A stretch of 5,994 nucleotides of DNA. Source: an uncultured Xanthobacteraceae bacterium. GTDB lineage: Bacteria; Pseudomonadota; Alphaproteobacteria; Rhizobiales; Xanthobacteraceae. Where the stretch lies: the NCBI GenBank assembly GCA_955652195.1, contig CATPBC010000140.1, positions 1 through 5,994 on the forward strand. Direction: 5' to 3'. The notes beneath the pieces are model-generated. The model was not told the origin of the DNA. It did not search any database and saw only the letters and a list, made by a program, of their open reading frames with translations. A program made the position numbers and the translations under genes. This document shows, one piece after another, positions 1 through 5,994 of the stretch (its first letter is position 1; each line of letters starts with the position of its first letter).

Positions 1-1909
1 CGGGATGAGTCAGATGAACATCGGCGATTTCGATGTGGTCGCTCGCGTTCGCGCGCCGCGGGGTTGATGATTTTGATTGCGTCGTTTTGGCTTTCGCCGG
101 TTCTGCCTTCGCCGGTTTGCGGAGCGACCGCCGCCCAATGGTCTTCGCCAGATCGGCAGACTCAGGTATCTCACGCACCACTTCGCGCGCTGGCTTGTCC
201 TCGCGCAAGCCTTTATAGGAGGCCTGCCGCAGCAAACCGTCATGGGTAAGGCCGCGGAATTCGGTTTCTACGATCAATTCCGGCTTGACCCAGATGACAT
301 TCTTCCGCCGTTCATCCTTCGGCAAAACGAGCGGCGGACGATTAATCCGCAGCGCGTTCAAGCGTCGCCACAAGTCCCGTGCGGTCTGATGCGTGTAACC
401 GGTGCCGACCCGTCCGGCATAGCGGAGCTTGCCATTTTCATGAAATGCGACGGTCAGCGCGCCGACCGCGTTTGGCATCGCGGTGGAAGCCGTAAATCCC
501 GCAACCACGAATTCCTGCGCATTGTGACATTTGACCTTGATAAAGTTTTCCGAACGGCCGGAGCGATACGGCGCGTCGCGCAGTTTCGAAATGATGCCCT
601 CAAGATTCATGTCGCAGGCATAATTGAAAATCACCGACCCTCGCTCCTCGAAATGTTCGGTGTAGCGAATCGGGCCGTTGCGGCTCTGGCCTCGCAACAG
701 CCGCTGCAGCGCCGCTTTGCGGACGGTCAAAGGCTCACCGGTGAAATCGCGACCGTCCAGATGTAACAAGTCGAAGATCCAATAGACGAACCGATCCTCG
801 CGGCCGTCCTTCAAGTCGGTTTGCAATAGCGAGAAGCTAGAAACACCGTTTTCACTCTCAACGACCAGTTCGCCGTCGAGCAGCGCGGTCTCTACCGGCA
901 AGCCGGCAACTGCTTTGGCAATGCGTTCAAACCGGTGGGTCCAGTCCAGCTGCTTTCGCGTCAGCAGCTGCACCTTGCCGCGCTCGAGCCGCGCCTCGAT
1001 CCGGTAGCCGTCAAATTTGATTTCGTGGAGCCATTCCGGCCCGTCAGGCGCAGCGCTATGCAGAGTCGCCAGACTGAGCGGCACGAAATCTGGAAGTCGG
1101 CTGCGCCGCCCGCTGGAGGGAGTCGAATCGGAACTACGCTTTACGGCAACCGGCGTAATCGCTTTTGCCGTCGTTTTCGATTTTGCAGTGCGCCCGCGAG
1201 ACTCGTTTGCACGGCCGCCGGTTTTCCGGCTTGACTTGGATTGTGCTTGCAGCTCGGCGCGAAATTCGTGCTGGCTCTGCGGCTTTGCGTCCGTGGATGG
1301 TTGATTGGCCTTACGATTACTGTGCCAAACGCGCTTTTTGCCCTTGCCCGCCGCGATCTCATCCATTGAGCGGCCAGTCGCAACCGAAAGCGGTCGCTCC
1401 TCCAGGATATCGGCTCCGCGATCGCTGCGCGATTCTTCATCCTTACCTTTAATCAGAAGCCAATTCTCGCGCCGATCGCGATCCCGCCCGCGCATTCGCA
1501 CCAGATGCCATCGGCCGCGGAGCTTTTCGCCTTCGAGCACGAAATCGAGATGACCCTTGGTGTAACCCTTACGGGGGTCGCCTTCCGGAATCCAGTGGCC
1601 GCGGTCCCAAACCATCACTGTGCCGCCGCCGTATTCTCCCTCGGGAATAGTGCCTTCGAACGAATTGTATTCGATCGGGTGGTCCTCGACGTGCACGGCA
1701 AGCCGCTTTTCGCCGGGGTCAAGACTGGGCCCGCGCGTGACCGCCCAGCTCTTCATGACGCCGTCGAGTTCGAGGCGAAGGTCGTAATGCAGCCGCCGCG
1801 CCGCGTGTTTTTGAATCACATAATGATTGCCGGCGTGCCGGGCTTTGCGGCCGCGCGGCTCGGCGGTAATCCCAAACTTGCGTTTCTTCCGGTATGTTTC
1901 GAGGGCCAC
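1..1909 (-). CDS. ligD: ATP-dependent DNA ligase D (LigD), N-terminal part, truncated by left window edge
   Basis: LigD is the multidomain end-processing and sealing enzyme of bacterial non-homologous end joining, acting with Ku at double-strand breaks. I translated the minus strand from GTG 1909 and found 636 codons with no stop up to the left edge. Residues about 1-190 are the 3'-phosphoesterase domain: QKH (H35), LHYD (H41, D43), R45, R69, EDHP (H77) and Y81 match the known metal and phosphate ligands. Residues about 190-272 are a Lys/Arg/Ser/Thr-rich linker. From P273 comes the adenylyltransferase/ligase domain: KFDGYR with nucleotidyl lysine K298, FDLLHLDG from F379, EGIISK 437-442 and KVKC 458-461, followed by the OB-fold. 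After an Ala/Lys linker, HIEIADVHLTHP (625-636) begins the polymerase/primase domain, which lies outside. The start fits the family N-terminus (MALETYRKKR), with an in-frame TGA four residues upstream and a TGAGG ribosome site. No frameshift is seen. The identity is near certain; only the C-terminal domain is inferred. Confidence 0.95.
   Translation of the reverse strand, partial: MALETYRKKRKFGITAEPRGRKARHAGNHYVIQKHAARRLHYDLRLELDGVMKSWAVTRGPSLDPGEKRLAVHVEDHPIEYNSFEGTIPEGEYGGGTVMVWDRGHWIPEGDPRKGYTKGHLDFVLEGEKLRGRWHLVRMRGRDRDRRENWLLIKGKDEESRSDRGADILEERPLSVATGRSMDEIAAGKGKKRVWHSNRKANQPSTDAKPQSQHEFRAELQAQSKSSRKTGGRANESRGRTAKSKTTAKAITPVAVKRSSDSTPSSGRRSRLPDFVPLSLATLHSAAPDGPEWLHEIKFDGYRIEARLERGKVQLLTRKQLDWTHRFERIAKAVAGLPVETALLDGELVVESENGVSSFSLLQTDLKDGREDRFVYWIFDLLHLDGRDFTGEPLTVRKAALQRLLRGQSRNGPIRYTEHFEERGSVIFNYACDMNLEGIISKLRDAPYRSGRSENFIKVKCHNAQEFVVAGFTASTAMPNAVGALTVAFHENGKLRYAGRVGTGYTHQTARDLWRRLNALRINRPPLVLPKDERRKNVIWVKPELIVETEFRGLTHDGLLRQASYKGLREDKPAREVVREIPESADLAKTIGRRSLRKPAKAEPAKAKTTQSKSSTPRRANASDHIEIADVHLTHP
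93..117 (-). repeat. 15-bp-period tandem repeat in the LigD ligase-polymerase linker
   Basis: TTCGCCGGTT occurs on the plus strand at 93-102 and 108-117. On the coding (minus) strand it encodes the PAKA-E-PAKA stretch of the Ala/Lys/Pro linker between the LigD ligase and polymerase domains. It is a small in-frame duplication of five codons and probably only alters linker length. Confidence 0.6.
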
Positions 1910-1913
1910 GGTG

Positions 1914-1918
1914 CCTCA
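1914..1918 (-). promoter_or_regulatory. Ribosome-binding site of ligD
   Basis: Read on the minus strand this is TGAGG, four bases before the GTG at 1909. The TGA within it is also the in-frame stop that bounds the reading frame upstream. The only start candidates are therefore this GTG or codons inside the conserved N-terminus, which supports choosing 1909. Confidence 0.6.
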
Positions 1919-2215
1919 ATTCGCGTTGCCTGGGACCGCTCGTCTGCCAAAATGCCTCGGAAAAAGCCTATGCAGTACCCTGGCAAAACATTCGCCGCTT
2001 ACATAGCTAGTTCCAATACGGGCGATTGAACCGAATATCGACGTCGGGGTTATCCGAAAATAACATCGATCCTAGATATAAGCCCCTGGAAAGCTTAGGG
2101 GTTCCCCAGGCTCCAAGGGTTCCTGTTGGACCGTTTTAATTGCGTTCTCAGCGTGTAATGGTGTAGAGGCTCAAAATCCGATTACCGAGCTTCTACCAAG
2201 CGCCAATAAACGGCT

Positions 2216-2244
2216 TTGGCCTGAAAATCAGATTGGTCTGAAAA
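2216..2244 (+). repeat. Imperfect 12-bp direct repeat immediately upstream of dxs
   Basis: TTGGCCTGAAAA at 2216-2227 and TTGGTCTGAAAA at 2233-2244 agree at 11 of 12 bases with a 17-bp period. The second copy runs into the dxs Shine-Dalgarno sequence. Between and within the copies, CAGA-TTGG-TCTG (2229-2240) can form a four-base-pair hairpin. A related string, AAAATC-N-GATT, occurs at 2173-2183 and 2224-2234. Function is unknown: it could be an operator, a translational control element or chance. Confidence 0.6.
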
Positions 2245-2248
2245 GGAG
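2243..2248 (+). promoter_or_regulatory. Ribosome-binding site of dxs
   Basis: AAGGAG, six bases before the GTG at 2255, is a strong Shine-Dalgarno match. It fixes GTG 2255 as the dxs start, which also gives an N-terminus like that of relatives ([13 protein letters not shown]). Confidence 0.85.
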
Positions 2249-2254
2249 CGTAGC

Positions 2255-4180
2255 GTGACGGTTTCGTCAAAGACCCCATTGCTCGACCAAATCAAGACTC
2301 CCCAAGACCTCAGGCGCCTGCAACCCAGTCAGTTACGGCAGGTCGCCGACGAATTGCGACAGGAGACTATCGACGCCGTCGCAGTCACAGGAGGCCATCT
2401 CGGCGCCGGCCTCGGCGTGATCGAACTCACGGTGGCGCTGCATTATGTGTTCAATACGCCGACCGACCGGCTGGTCTGGGACGTCGGACATCAAGCTTAT
2501 CCGCATAAGATTCTCACCAACCGTCGGGACCGCATCCGCACGCTGCGACAAGGCGACGGCCTGTCCGGCTTCACCAAGCGCGCCGAAAGCGAATACGATG
2601 CGTTCGGCGCAGCGCATTCCTCGACCTCGATTTCCGCCAGCCTCGGCATGGCGGTTGCCCGCGATCTGCAGAGCAAACAGAACAACGTTATCGCTGTTAT
2701 CGGCGACGGCGCGATGTCGGCCGGCATGGCCTACGAGGCGATGAATAATGCCGGCGCGATGAATTCGCGCCTCATCGTCGTGCTTAACGACAATGACATG
2801 TCGATCGCGCCGCCAGTTGGCGCGCTTTCCGCGTATCTGGCGCGACGCGTTTCAGGGCGCGGCTATCATCGGCTGCGAAAGACCTTCCATCAGATCGCCA
2901 AGCGTCTGCCAACGAAAATGCTCCAACAGCGCGCATTGGCAATGGAAGAATACGCGCGAGGTCTGGTTACCGGTGGTACGCTTTTTGACGAGCTGGGATT
3001 CTTCTATGTTGGGCCGATCGACGGACACAATATCGATCACCTGCTGCCGGTCCTCAAGAATGTCCGCGACATGAATAACGGGCCGATCCTCGTCCACGTG
3101 GTGACGAAAAAAGGCAAGGGTTACGAACCGGCGGAAAAATCGGCCGACAAATATCATGGCGTTGTGAAGTTCGATGTTGCTACCGGCGCGCAGCAGAAAT
3201 CGAAAACCGCAGCTCCACAATATACCAAGGTCTATGCTGAAAGTCTGATCAAGGAAGCGCGCAAGGACGACAAGATCGTCGCCATCACCGCGGCAATGCC
3301 CTCCGGCACGGGGCTTGATCTGTTCCAAAAGGAATTTCCGAACCGAACATTTGACGTTGGTATTGCCGAACAGCACGGCGTGACGTTCGCCGCCGGCCTT
3401 GCCACCGAGGGATTCAAGCCTTTCGCGACGATTTATTCGACCTTCCTGCAACGCGCTTACGATCAGGTCGTGCACGACGTAGCCATCCAGCGTCTGCCGG
3501 TGCGTTTCGCTATGGATCGCGCCGGGCTGGTCGGTGCGGACGGCCCAACGCATGCCGGTGCGTTTGACATCGCTTATCTCGGCTGCCTGCCTGGTTTCGT
3601 GCTGATGGCGGCTGCGGATGAAGCTGAGCTTGTGCATATGGTGTCGACCGCCGCCGCGATCGATGACCGTCCTTCGGCGTTGCGCTACCCGCGCGGCGAA
3701 GGCATGGGCGTGCTGCTTCCGGAAGAAGGCAAACCGCTTGAAATCGGCAAGGGCCGGATCATGCGGGAAGGAACTAAGGTTGCGCTATTCTCGTATGGCG
3801 GGCGGCTTGCCGAATGCCTCAAGGCTGCCGACGAGCTTGCGGCTTTTGGCCTTTCGACGACGGTCGCCGATGCCCGGTTCGCAAAGCCTCTCGATGTTGA
3901 CTTGCTGCTTCGTTTGGCGCGCGAACATGAAGTGCTGCTGACGATCGAGGAGGGCTCGATCGGCGGCTTCGGCGGCTTTGTAATGCAGACATTGGCTGAG
4001 CACGGAGTGCTCGATCGCGGTCTCAAGGTTCGCTCGATGGTGCTGCCGGATATCTTTATCGACCAGGATTCGCCGAACGCCATGTATGCCAAGGCCGGTC
4101 TCGATGCCAAAGGCATCGTCGCCAAAGCCTTCCAAGCCCTTGGACAGAATTTCCAGGGCGAGGTGGTCAAGCTCGCTTGA
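2255..4180 (+). CDS. dxs: 1-deoxy-D-xylulose-5-phosphate synthase (Dxs), complete
   Basis: Dxs is the cytosolic thiamine-diphosphate enzyme that condenses pyruvate (with CO2 loss) and glyceraldehyde 3-phosphate into 1-deoxy-D-xylulose 5-phosphate. This is the committed step of the MEP pathway to isoprenoids and feeds ThDP and pyridoxal phosphate synthesis. The 641 residues are the normal full length. The N-terminal domain has GGHLGAGLG with the active-site H48 and the ThDP/Mg motif G150-D151-G152 running to N178-D-N180. The middle transketolase pyrimidine domain has GIAEQH with catalytic E372, then R422 in [10 protein letters not shown] and H433 in PTHAGAFD, equivalent to E370, R420 and H431 of the E. 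coli enzyme. A transketolase C-terminal domain follows ([10 protein letters not shown]). A strong ribosome site precedes the GTG start. No defect is seen. In many relatives xseB lies upstream, whereas here a divergent ligD does. tlyA follows 131 bp downstream. Confidence 0.98.
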   Translation: MTVSSKTPLLDQIKTPQDLRRLQPSQLRQVADELRQETIDAVAVTGGHLGAGLGVIELTVALHYVFNTPTDRLVWDVGHQAYPHKILTNRRDRIRTLRQGDGLSGFTKRAESEYDAFGAAHSSTSISASLGMAVARDLQSKQNNVIAVIGDGAMSAGMAYEAMNNAGAMNSRLIVVLNDNDMSIAPPVGALSAYLARRVSGRGYHRLRKTFHQIAKRLPTKMLQQRALAMEEYARGLVTGGTLFDELGFFYVGPIDGHNIDHLLPVLKNVRDMNNGPILVHVVTKKGKGYEPAEKSADKYHGVVKFDVATGAQQKSKTAAPQYTKVYAESLIKEARKDDKIVAITAAMPSGTGLDLFQKEFPNRTFDVGIAEQHGVTFAAGLATEGFKPFATIYSTFLQRAYDQVVHDVAIQRLPVRFAMDRAGLVGADGPTHAGAFDIAYLGCLPGFVLMAAADEAELVHMVSTAAAIDDRPSALRYPRGEGMGVLLPEEGKPLEIGKGRIMREGTKVALFSYGGRLAECLKAADELAAFGLSTTVADARFAKPLDVDLLLRLAREHEVLLTIEEGSIGGFGGFVMQTLAEHGVLDRGLKVRSMVLPDIFIDQDSPNAMYAKAGLDAKGIVAKAFQALGQNFQGEVVKLA

Positions 4181-4190
4181 GCTAGGTCGG

Positions 4191-4211
4191 GCCGGAGCCA
4201 TATGCTCTGGC
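4191..4211 (+). other. Hairpin 11 bp after the dxs stop, without U-tract
   Basis: GCCGGAGC (4191-4198) pairs with GCTCTGGC (4204-4211) around a CATAT loop, giving an eight-base-pair stem with one G-U wobble. No T-run follows, so it is not a typical intrinsic terminator. It could protect the dxs mRNA 3' end, cause partial termination before tlyA, or do nothing. Confidence 0.4.
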
Positions 4212-4311
4212 GCCGCTTGGAATCCAGCCGAAGCATTATATTGTCGTGGCCAGCGCACCAGGTGCCGCTTTCGCGGGGACGCGTGGACGGCAAAATTCGC
4301 CATCGACAAAC

Positions 4312-5043
4312 ATGGGCAAACGAGAACGCGCCGATCGGCTCTTGGTCGAGCGTGGGATATTCGAGAGCCGCGCACGGGCGCAGGCCGCAATTGCCGCGGG
4401 GCGGGTCATTGCGGATGGCAAGACTGTCCATAAAGCCTCGGAGGAGATTTCCGCTACCGCCGCAATCGCCGCGCAGCCCGAGCATCCTTATGTCTCGCGC
4501 GGCGGTGTTAAGCTTACCGCAGCGATCGACAGTTTTTCAATCGATGTTACCGGCCGCGTCTGCCTCGATGTCGGTGCGTCCACCGGCGGCTTCACCGAAG
4601 TCCTGCTCGCGCGCGGAGCGCGGCGCGTTTTTGCTGTGGATGTTGGCCGCGGGCAGCTCCACGCGCGGCTGCGGCATCGAGAACAAGTGACCTCAATCGA
4701 ACAAACCGATATCCGCAGCCTCGACCCCTCGCGTTTACCTGAGCCGCCGGATTTCGCCGCAATAGACGTAAGCTTTATTTCGCTTAAGCTCGTGGTGCCG
4801 CCGATGGGCCGGCTGCTGAGCCCTTCGGCAACGATTATAGCGCTAATCAAGCCGCAGTTTGAAGCCAACCGCCGCGACTTAAAAAAGGGCATCGTACGCG
4901 ACACCGCCGTTCAGGCCGCGATCTGCGATGAGATCGTCGGGTTCATTGGCAGGCTGGGCTGGCGGGTTGGCGGCTGCATTGCATCGCCGATCCTGGGCGG
5001 TGACGGCAACCGTGAATTTTTTATCGAGGCCGCCCGTGGTTGA
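4312..5043 (+). CDS. tlyA: TlyA-family rRNA 2'-O-methyltransferase (S4 + FtsJ-like domains)
   Basis: TlyA enzymes use S-adenosylmethionine to 2'-O-methylate ribosomal RNA cytidines; the old 'hemolysin A' label is historical. From ATG 4312 the protein has 243 residues, typical for the family. Residues about 5-60 are an S4 RNA-binding domain (RADRLLVERG, SRARAQAAI, GRV). Residues 61-243 are the Rossmann-like methyltransferase: YVSRGGVKL with K67, SAM motif DVGASTGGFT (86-95), AVDVGRGQL (108-116), D152 in IDVSFISL, K180 in LIKPQFEA and E239 in FFIEA. The K67-D152-K180-E239 set corresponds to the catalytic tetrad reported for mycobacterial TlyA (K69/D154/K182/E238), so it should be active. An in-frame GTG at 4246 would add 22 residues with no family look; neither start has a good ribosome site. 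It overlaps the next gene by 8 bp. The exact target nucleotide cannot be read from the sequence. The codons at 4881-4887 form a slippery heptamer. Confidence 0.94.
   Translation: MGKRERADRLLVERGIFESRARAQAAIAAGRVIADGKTVHKASEEISATAAIAAQPEHPYVSRGGVKLTAAIDSFSIDVTGRVCLDVGASTGGFTEVLLARGARRVFAVDVGRGQLHARLRHREQVTSIEQTDIRSLDPSRLPEPPDFAAIDVSFISLKLVVPPMGRLLSPSATIIALIKPQFEANRRDLKKGIVRDTAVQAAICDEIVGFIGRLGWRVGGCIASPILGGDGNREFFIEAARG
5026..5029 (+). promoter_or_regulatory. Ribosome-binding site of the TrmA/RumA-family gene, inside tlyA
   Basis: GAGG lies six bases before the GTG at 5036, within the last codons of tlyA. It supports that GTG as the start over the second in-frame GTG at 5051. Its place inside the upstream gene favours translational coupling. 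Confidence 0.55.
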
Positions 5044-5994
5044 GCGGCTGGTGGTCGCCCGGCTCGGGCAGCGTGGTGATGGGATCGCTGAGTCTCCCGA
5101 CGGACCGATCTATATCGCCGGTACGCTGCCAGGCGAAACTGTCGAGGTAGAAGCCGTTCCCGGCCAGCCGGACCGGCGACATCTTCTAAACGTTGAAAAA
5201 TCGAGCGCACAGCGGATCGAACCGGTTTGCCGGCATTTCGGAGTTTGCGGCGGCTGCGCGTTGCAGCACTTGAACGCCGAGCCTTATCGCACCTGGAAAC
5301 GGAACTTGGTCGTCGCCGCGCTCAGTCAGGCCGGCATCGAAGCGCCGGTCGCCGATTTGATCGATGCGCACGGCGATGGCCGTCGCCGCGCTGTGTTTCA
5401 TGCCCGGCGCGGCAGCCATGACGTGCTTGAAGTCGGCTTCTCGGCGGCGCGCGCGCATCACCTCGTCGCCATCGATTACTGCCCGGTATTGGCAAAAAAC
5501 ATGGATGGCGCTCTGAAAACGGCTTGGGCGATCGCGGAATTACTCGACGCCACGCGAAAACCTCTGGACATCCAGGTTACTGCCACGGATCAAGGACTCG
5601 ATGTCGATATACGCGGCTCAGGCCCGCTGACTGCGGCGACGACAACAGCGCTTGCACGCGTGGCGGAGCGGCACAATCTCGCCCGGCTGACCCGGCATGG
5701 CGAATTGATCGCGCAAGCACAGGCGCCCTCGGTGCGGATGGGCCCGGTGAGCGTGCTACTGCCGCCAGGTTCGTTCTTGCAGGCGACGGCACAAGGCGAG
5801 GCCGTATTGTCTCGCCTAGTTGTGGATTCCTGCACCCGCGCGAATCGTATTGCTGATCTGTTTGCCGGCGTTGGGCCCTTTGCTCTGCGGCTCGCCGCCC
5901 AGGCCCGTATGTTCGCCTTTGATGAGGACGCAGCCGCCATCACCGCGCTTAACCGCGCGGCAGCTACGACAGCCGGCCTAAAACCCATCGAGGC
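5036..5994 (+). CDS. TrmA/RumA-family RNA (uracil-5)-methyltransferase, N-terminal part, truncated by right window edge
   Basis: This family transfers a methyl group from S-adenosylmethionine to C5 of uridine in tRNA (TrmA) or 23S rRNA (RlmC, RlmD/RumA). I translated 319 open codons from GTG 5036 to the right edge. Residues about 1-55 form a TRAM RNA-binding domain (MVERLVVARLGQRGDGIAE). Cysteines C65, C71 and C74 (CRHFGVCGGC) with C149 (DYCPVL) make the C-x5-C-x2-C...C signature of a [4Fe-4S] cluster, as in RlmD/RumA and unlike TrmA. PPGSFLQ carries the conserved F247-x-Q249, and D274-LFAGVGPF starts the SAM-binding methyltransferase domain, with acidic FDED at 295-298. The catalytic cysteine and DPP(R)-type motif lie past the edge. 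The cluster and TRAM domain point to an rRNA-type enzyme, but the target is not provable here, so I give no symbol. It overlaps tlyA by 8 bp and is probably translated with it. Confidence 0.93.
   Translation, partial: MVERLVVARLGQRGDGIAESPDGPIYIAGTLPGETVEVEAVPGQPDRRHLLNVEKSSAQRIEPVCRHFGVCGGCALQHLNAEPYRTWKRNLVVAALSQAGIEAPVADLIDAHGDGRRRAVFHARRGSHDVLEVGFSAARAHHLVAIDYCPVLAKNMDGALKTAWAIAELLDATRKPLDIQVTATDQGLDVDIRGSGPLTAATTTALARVAERHNLARLTRHGELIAQAQAPSVRMGPVSVLLPPGSFLQATAQGEAVLSRLVVDSCTRANRIADLFAGVGPFALRLAAQARMFAFDEDAAAITALNRAAATTAGLKPIE

Larger units (their letters stand above)
1910..2254. other. Divergent intergenic region between ligD and dxs
   Basis: These 345 bp carry no gene I can support; a plus-strand frame ending at 2029 is mostly antisense to ligD. 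It must hold the 5' regions of both flanking genes. What is visible: GGGTTCC twice, 18 bp apart (2099-2105 and 2117-2123); a C/G-rich foldable stretch, 2083-2110, with CCTGG pairing to CCAGG and GGGG-TT-CCCC inside it; a small hairpin GCCAA/TTGGC at 2202-2220; and an imperfect direct repeat just before the dxs ribosome site. Hexamers resembling a -10 box occur on the plus strand at 2077-2082 (TATAAG) and 2154-2159 (TGTAAT), but neither has a good -35 at proper spacing, so I do not call a dxs promoter. No riboswitch was recognised. Confidence 0.7.

Noticed and set aside
77..766. A 229-residue open frame on the plus strand
   Set aside because: It is wholly antisense to the LigD ligase domain, whose catalytic motifs are intact on the minus strand. 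Its translation resembles no family and reflects GC-rich codon structure.
1983..2010. A second GGAAC on the minus strand (2013-2009 region) followed by TGTTTT, as a stress promoter for ligD
   Set aside because: The gap from GGAAC to TT is about 21 bases, longer than the 18-19 expected, so the spacing does not fit.
1505..2029. A 174-residue plus-strand open frame reaching into the intergenic region
   Set aside because: Most of it is antisense to the LigD phosphoesterase domain; the protein shows no recognisable motif and no ribosome site was seen.
2026..2054. TTGAAC with a 17-bp spacer to GTTATC as a dxs promoter
   Set aside because: The -35 agrees with consensus at only four of six bases and the -10 at only two of six, so it is no better than chance.
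3107..3112. A six-A run in dxs as a possible slippery site
   Set aside because: In the dxs frame it reads acg AAA AAA ggc, which is not the X_XXY_YYZ phase. It simply encodes the conserved Lys-Lys-Gly-Lys-Gly loop.
2852..3637. A 261-residue minus-strand open frame inside dxs
   Set aside because: It is a shadow of the dxs reading frame, with Arg/His-rich translation and no family resemblance.
3685..4485. A 266-residue minus-strand open frame spanning the dxs end and tlyA start
   Set aside because: It lies opposite two well-supported genes and its sequence looks like reverse-complement noise; the dxs-tlyA gap itself contributes no conserved motif.
5590..5988. A minus-strand frame of 132 residues opposite the methyltransferase gene
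   Set aside because: The plus strand carries the Fe-S, FxQ and SAM motifs of a known family; the minus frame is only its shadow.

Overview
The window looks like an alphaproteobacterial chromosome segment, most likely Hyphomicrobiales (Bradyrhizobium/Rhodoplanes-like). This rests on the GC-rich coding sequence, GTG starts, the style of the Dxs and LigD proteins, and the dxs-tlyA-TrmA/RumA-type methyltransferase order that I recall from that order. The taxonomic call is inference; no 16S or other marker is present.

Layout. (1) Positions 1-1909, minus strand: the N-terminal 636 codons of a multidomain LigD, the ATP-dependent DNA ligase of bacterial non-homologous end joining. It covers the 3'-phosphoesterase domain, a long basic linker, the whole ligase domain, a second linker and the first residues of the polymerase domain, then runs off the left edge. 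It is one continuous open frame and is easily missed because its stop lies outside the window. (2) Positions 1910-2254: a 345-bp divergent intergenic region between ligD and dxs, with small repeats and hairpins but no clear promoter. (3) Positions 2255-4180, plus strand: complete dxs, the first enzyme of the MEP isoprenoid pathway. (4) Positions 4312-5043, plus strand: tlyA, an S4-domain/FtsJ-fold rRNA 2'-O-methyltransferase. (5) Positions 5036-5994, plus strand: the N-terminal 319 codons of a TRAM-domain, Fe-S-cluster TrmA/RumA-family RNA (uracil-5)-methyltransferase, cut by the right edge and overlapping tlyA by 8 bp.

The plus-strand genes probably form a cluster. dxs and tlyA are 131 bp apart with a hairpin between them. 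tlyA and the downstream methyltransferase overlap and are probably translationally coupled, pairing two RNA-modification enzymes. dxs serves isoprenoid and quinone precursor supply and has no evident mechanistic link to them. ligD is transcribed divergently and belongs to DNA repair; no ku gene is visible.

I see no mobile element, CRISPR array, tRNA/rRNA or clearly new system. This is mostly ordinary core-genome content. The points worth a second look are an in-frame A_AAA_AAG slippery heptamer in tlyA, a 17-bp-period repeat abutting the dxs ribosome-binding site, active-site substitutions in the LigD phosphoesterase domain, the long LigD linker, and a weak general-stress-type promoter candidate upstream of ligD.
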